From positions 1 to 64,000 of the forward strand of contig JANWWZ010000007.1 of the NCBI GenBank assembly GCA_025057115.1: 64,000 nt of DNA. Reading direction: 5' to 3'. How positions within the stretch are numbered: the stretch's first letter is position 1; every line of letters starts with the position of its first letter. The DNA comes from Bernardetiaceae bacterium. GTDB lineage: Bacteria > Bacteroidota > Bacteroidia > Cytophagales > Thermoflexibacteraceae. This document shows positions 63,160-64,000 of the stretch, in pieces. The position numbers and the translations under genes were made by a program. The notes under the pieces are model-generated. The model saw only the letters and a list, made by a program, of their open reading frames with translations. It was not told the DNA's origin and did no database searches.

Positions 63160-64000
63160 TTAAGTGATTTGCTCCGGAATTGGATACGATAATTTGCCGT
63201 AGAGGCGTTGCAGCAACAGCTGAAAGTTTTTGGCAGTCATCTTGCCATTGCTGTTGAATCGCTTTCCCAATCGATAGAGCCGAAAGATAGAAAAAGGCAA
63301 AGTGGCAGGAGGTAAATTTAACAAATTGGAAATGTGTTCACCCAGCAGAAAGCGCATCAGCGAAGGCACGAAGCCAGGTACCTGCATGAATGACCAGCGT
63401 TGTGGATGAGAAGAAATACTATCAATAAGTGCTTTAGCAAGTGCTCTGCCTTCAGGAGAAGAACGGAATTGGCGTTGAGCAATTGTCTTTTCTAAACAGG
63501 CAGCGGCGCGCATATCTGTTGGCAACCATTGTGGGAAAATGCCCAAAAAATAACCCACTAGGTTCCACAAATGTAAAAAGCCATGTGCTTCTTTCCACTC
63601 CACGGGCAAGCCTATTTTGCGCAATCCTTGTAAAGTGATAAAGGAGAAGGCTAAGTTAGTACCTGCCATATCTTCTTGATTGACGGGCAAGCCCCAAGCT
63701 TGGACGTTCCATTTGCTTGAGCGGCTCAAATGATAGCGCACCACGGCATGCATCAACCGAACAGCAACAATTTGACGCAAGGGTTGCGGTAGGATGGCAC
63801 CCGAGCAATCAAAGGCATTAGCTTGGTGGACAGAAAGCACAAAACGCGCCGTCTCTGCAAGCCGACGGCGGGTATCTGTCATAATTCGCCTTGAGCGGCA
63901 AAGTACTTTTGCTCCGTTAGCGGCTGCGTAGCAATACGGCAATGACAAAAAGCCCAACAGCAACATAATTTCTTCCACATGGCGGTGAAAGAAATTTTGA
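63160..64000 (-). CDS. MpaB/Lcp-like oxygenase domain (DUF2236) protein, 5' end outside the window
   Basis: At least 280 aa. The ORF track starts at a GTG (63978), but the frame stays open to the window edge (..QNFFHRH before VEEIMLLLGFLSLPYCYAA), so the true start lies further right. Family marks are LPYCYAAANGAKVL, RLMHAVVRYHL (a probable heme-site helix), and NQEDMAGTNLAFSF. The domain is shared by fungal MpaB and latex-clearing proteins, which are heme-dependent oxygenases; most bacterial members are uncharacterised. The C-terminus ends normally. It is the first gene seen in the long minus-strand run. Confidence 0.82.
   Translation of the reverse strand, partial: QNFFHRHVEEIMLLLGFLSLPYCYAAANGAKVLCRSRRIMTDTRRRLAETARFVLSVHQANAFDCSGAILPQPLRQIVAVRLMHAVVRYHLSRSSKWNVQAWGLPVNQEDMAGTNLAFSFITLQGLRKIGLPVEWKEAHGFLHLWNLVGYFLGIFPQWLPTDMRAAACLEKTIAQRQFRSSPEGRALAKALIDSISSHPQRWSFMQVPGFVPSLMRFLLGEHISNLLNLPPATLPFSIFRLYRLGKRFNSNGKMTAKNFQLLLQRLYGKLSYPIPEQIT

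Overview
The window looks like chromosomal DNA of a Bacteroidota member, most likely a gliding Cytophagales-type bacterium. The evidence is: T9SS-style C-terminal sorting domains (a type A tail on an S8 protease and a type B/CHU-type tail on a 1438-aa protein), a MurF-Alr fusion, a FecR/STN TonB-receptor pair, a DUF5916 outer-membrane protein, class II PyrF, and repeated exact matches to the Bacteroidota -7 element TAnnTTTG just upstream of starts. Gene density is high. I see no rRNA, tRNA, CRISPR array, insertion sequence or phage module.

Layout. 1-669: start of an AAA-ATPase_like gene cut by the left edge and absent from the ORF track. 0.8-8.3 kb: a giant secreted protein built of Ig-like and lamin-tail (LTD) repeats. 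8.4-16 kb: a KdnB-like Kdo 8-oxidase, a DUF3108 protein, three tandem STAS-like paralogs, a CBM9/DUF5916 barrel protein, then tryptophan 2,3-dioxygenase overlapping kdsB. 16.0-16.7 kb: a 665-bp stretch with no intact gene. 16.7-30.3 kb: housekeeping genes (TPR protein, pdxA, pepA, glyA, an IscA-like protein, aroQ, pdxH, ogt, pyrF, a glutaminyl-cyclase/M28 lipoprotein, a Tat-type flavoprotein, murF-alr). 30.4-32.9 kb: a candidate small RNA or attenuated leader, then aconitase with a strong terminator. 33-36.9 kb: a sugar isomerase-like protein, an orphan BtuF-like lipoprotein and a HI0933-type flavoprotein. 36.9-41.7 kb: S8 protease with PKD repeats. 41.7-51.3 kb: proB, hisD-dprA, a YfhO-type membrane protein, an SMP-30 lipoprotein and a NatAB-like ABC exporter. 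51.4-64 kb: a long minus-strand run that reads, in transcription order, MpaB-like oxygenase (cut by the right edge), CaCA antiporter, CHU-type giant protein, FecR, TonB receptor, AEC transporter, dicarboxylate/amino-acid symporter.

How the parts fit. pdxA and pdxH supply PLP, which glyA and alr use. The KdnB-like enzyme and KdsB point to 8-amino-Kdo (Kdo8N) in the LPS core, although the partner aminotransferase is not in the window. Three very large surface proteins (2526, 1584 and 1438 aa) all use long internal repeat arrays. The FecR-TonB receptor-AEC-DAACS run looks like one uptake operon for a charged organic compound, but it lacks the usual ECF sigma gene. The items most worth following are the intergenic RNA candidate before aconitase, the STAS-like triplet, the sigma-less FecR operon and the repeat architecture of the giant proteins. 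All calls come from reading the sequence and from remembered family features; no database search was run.
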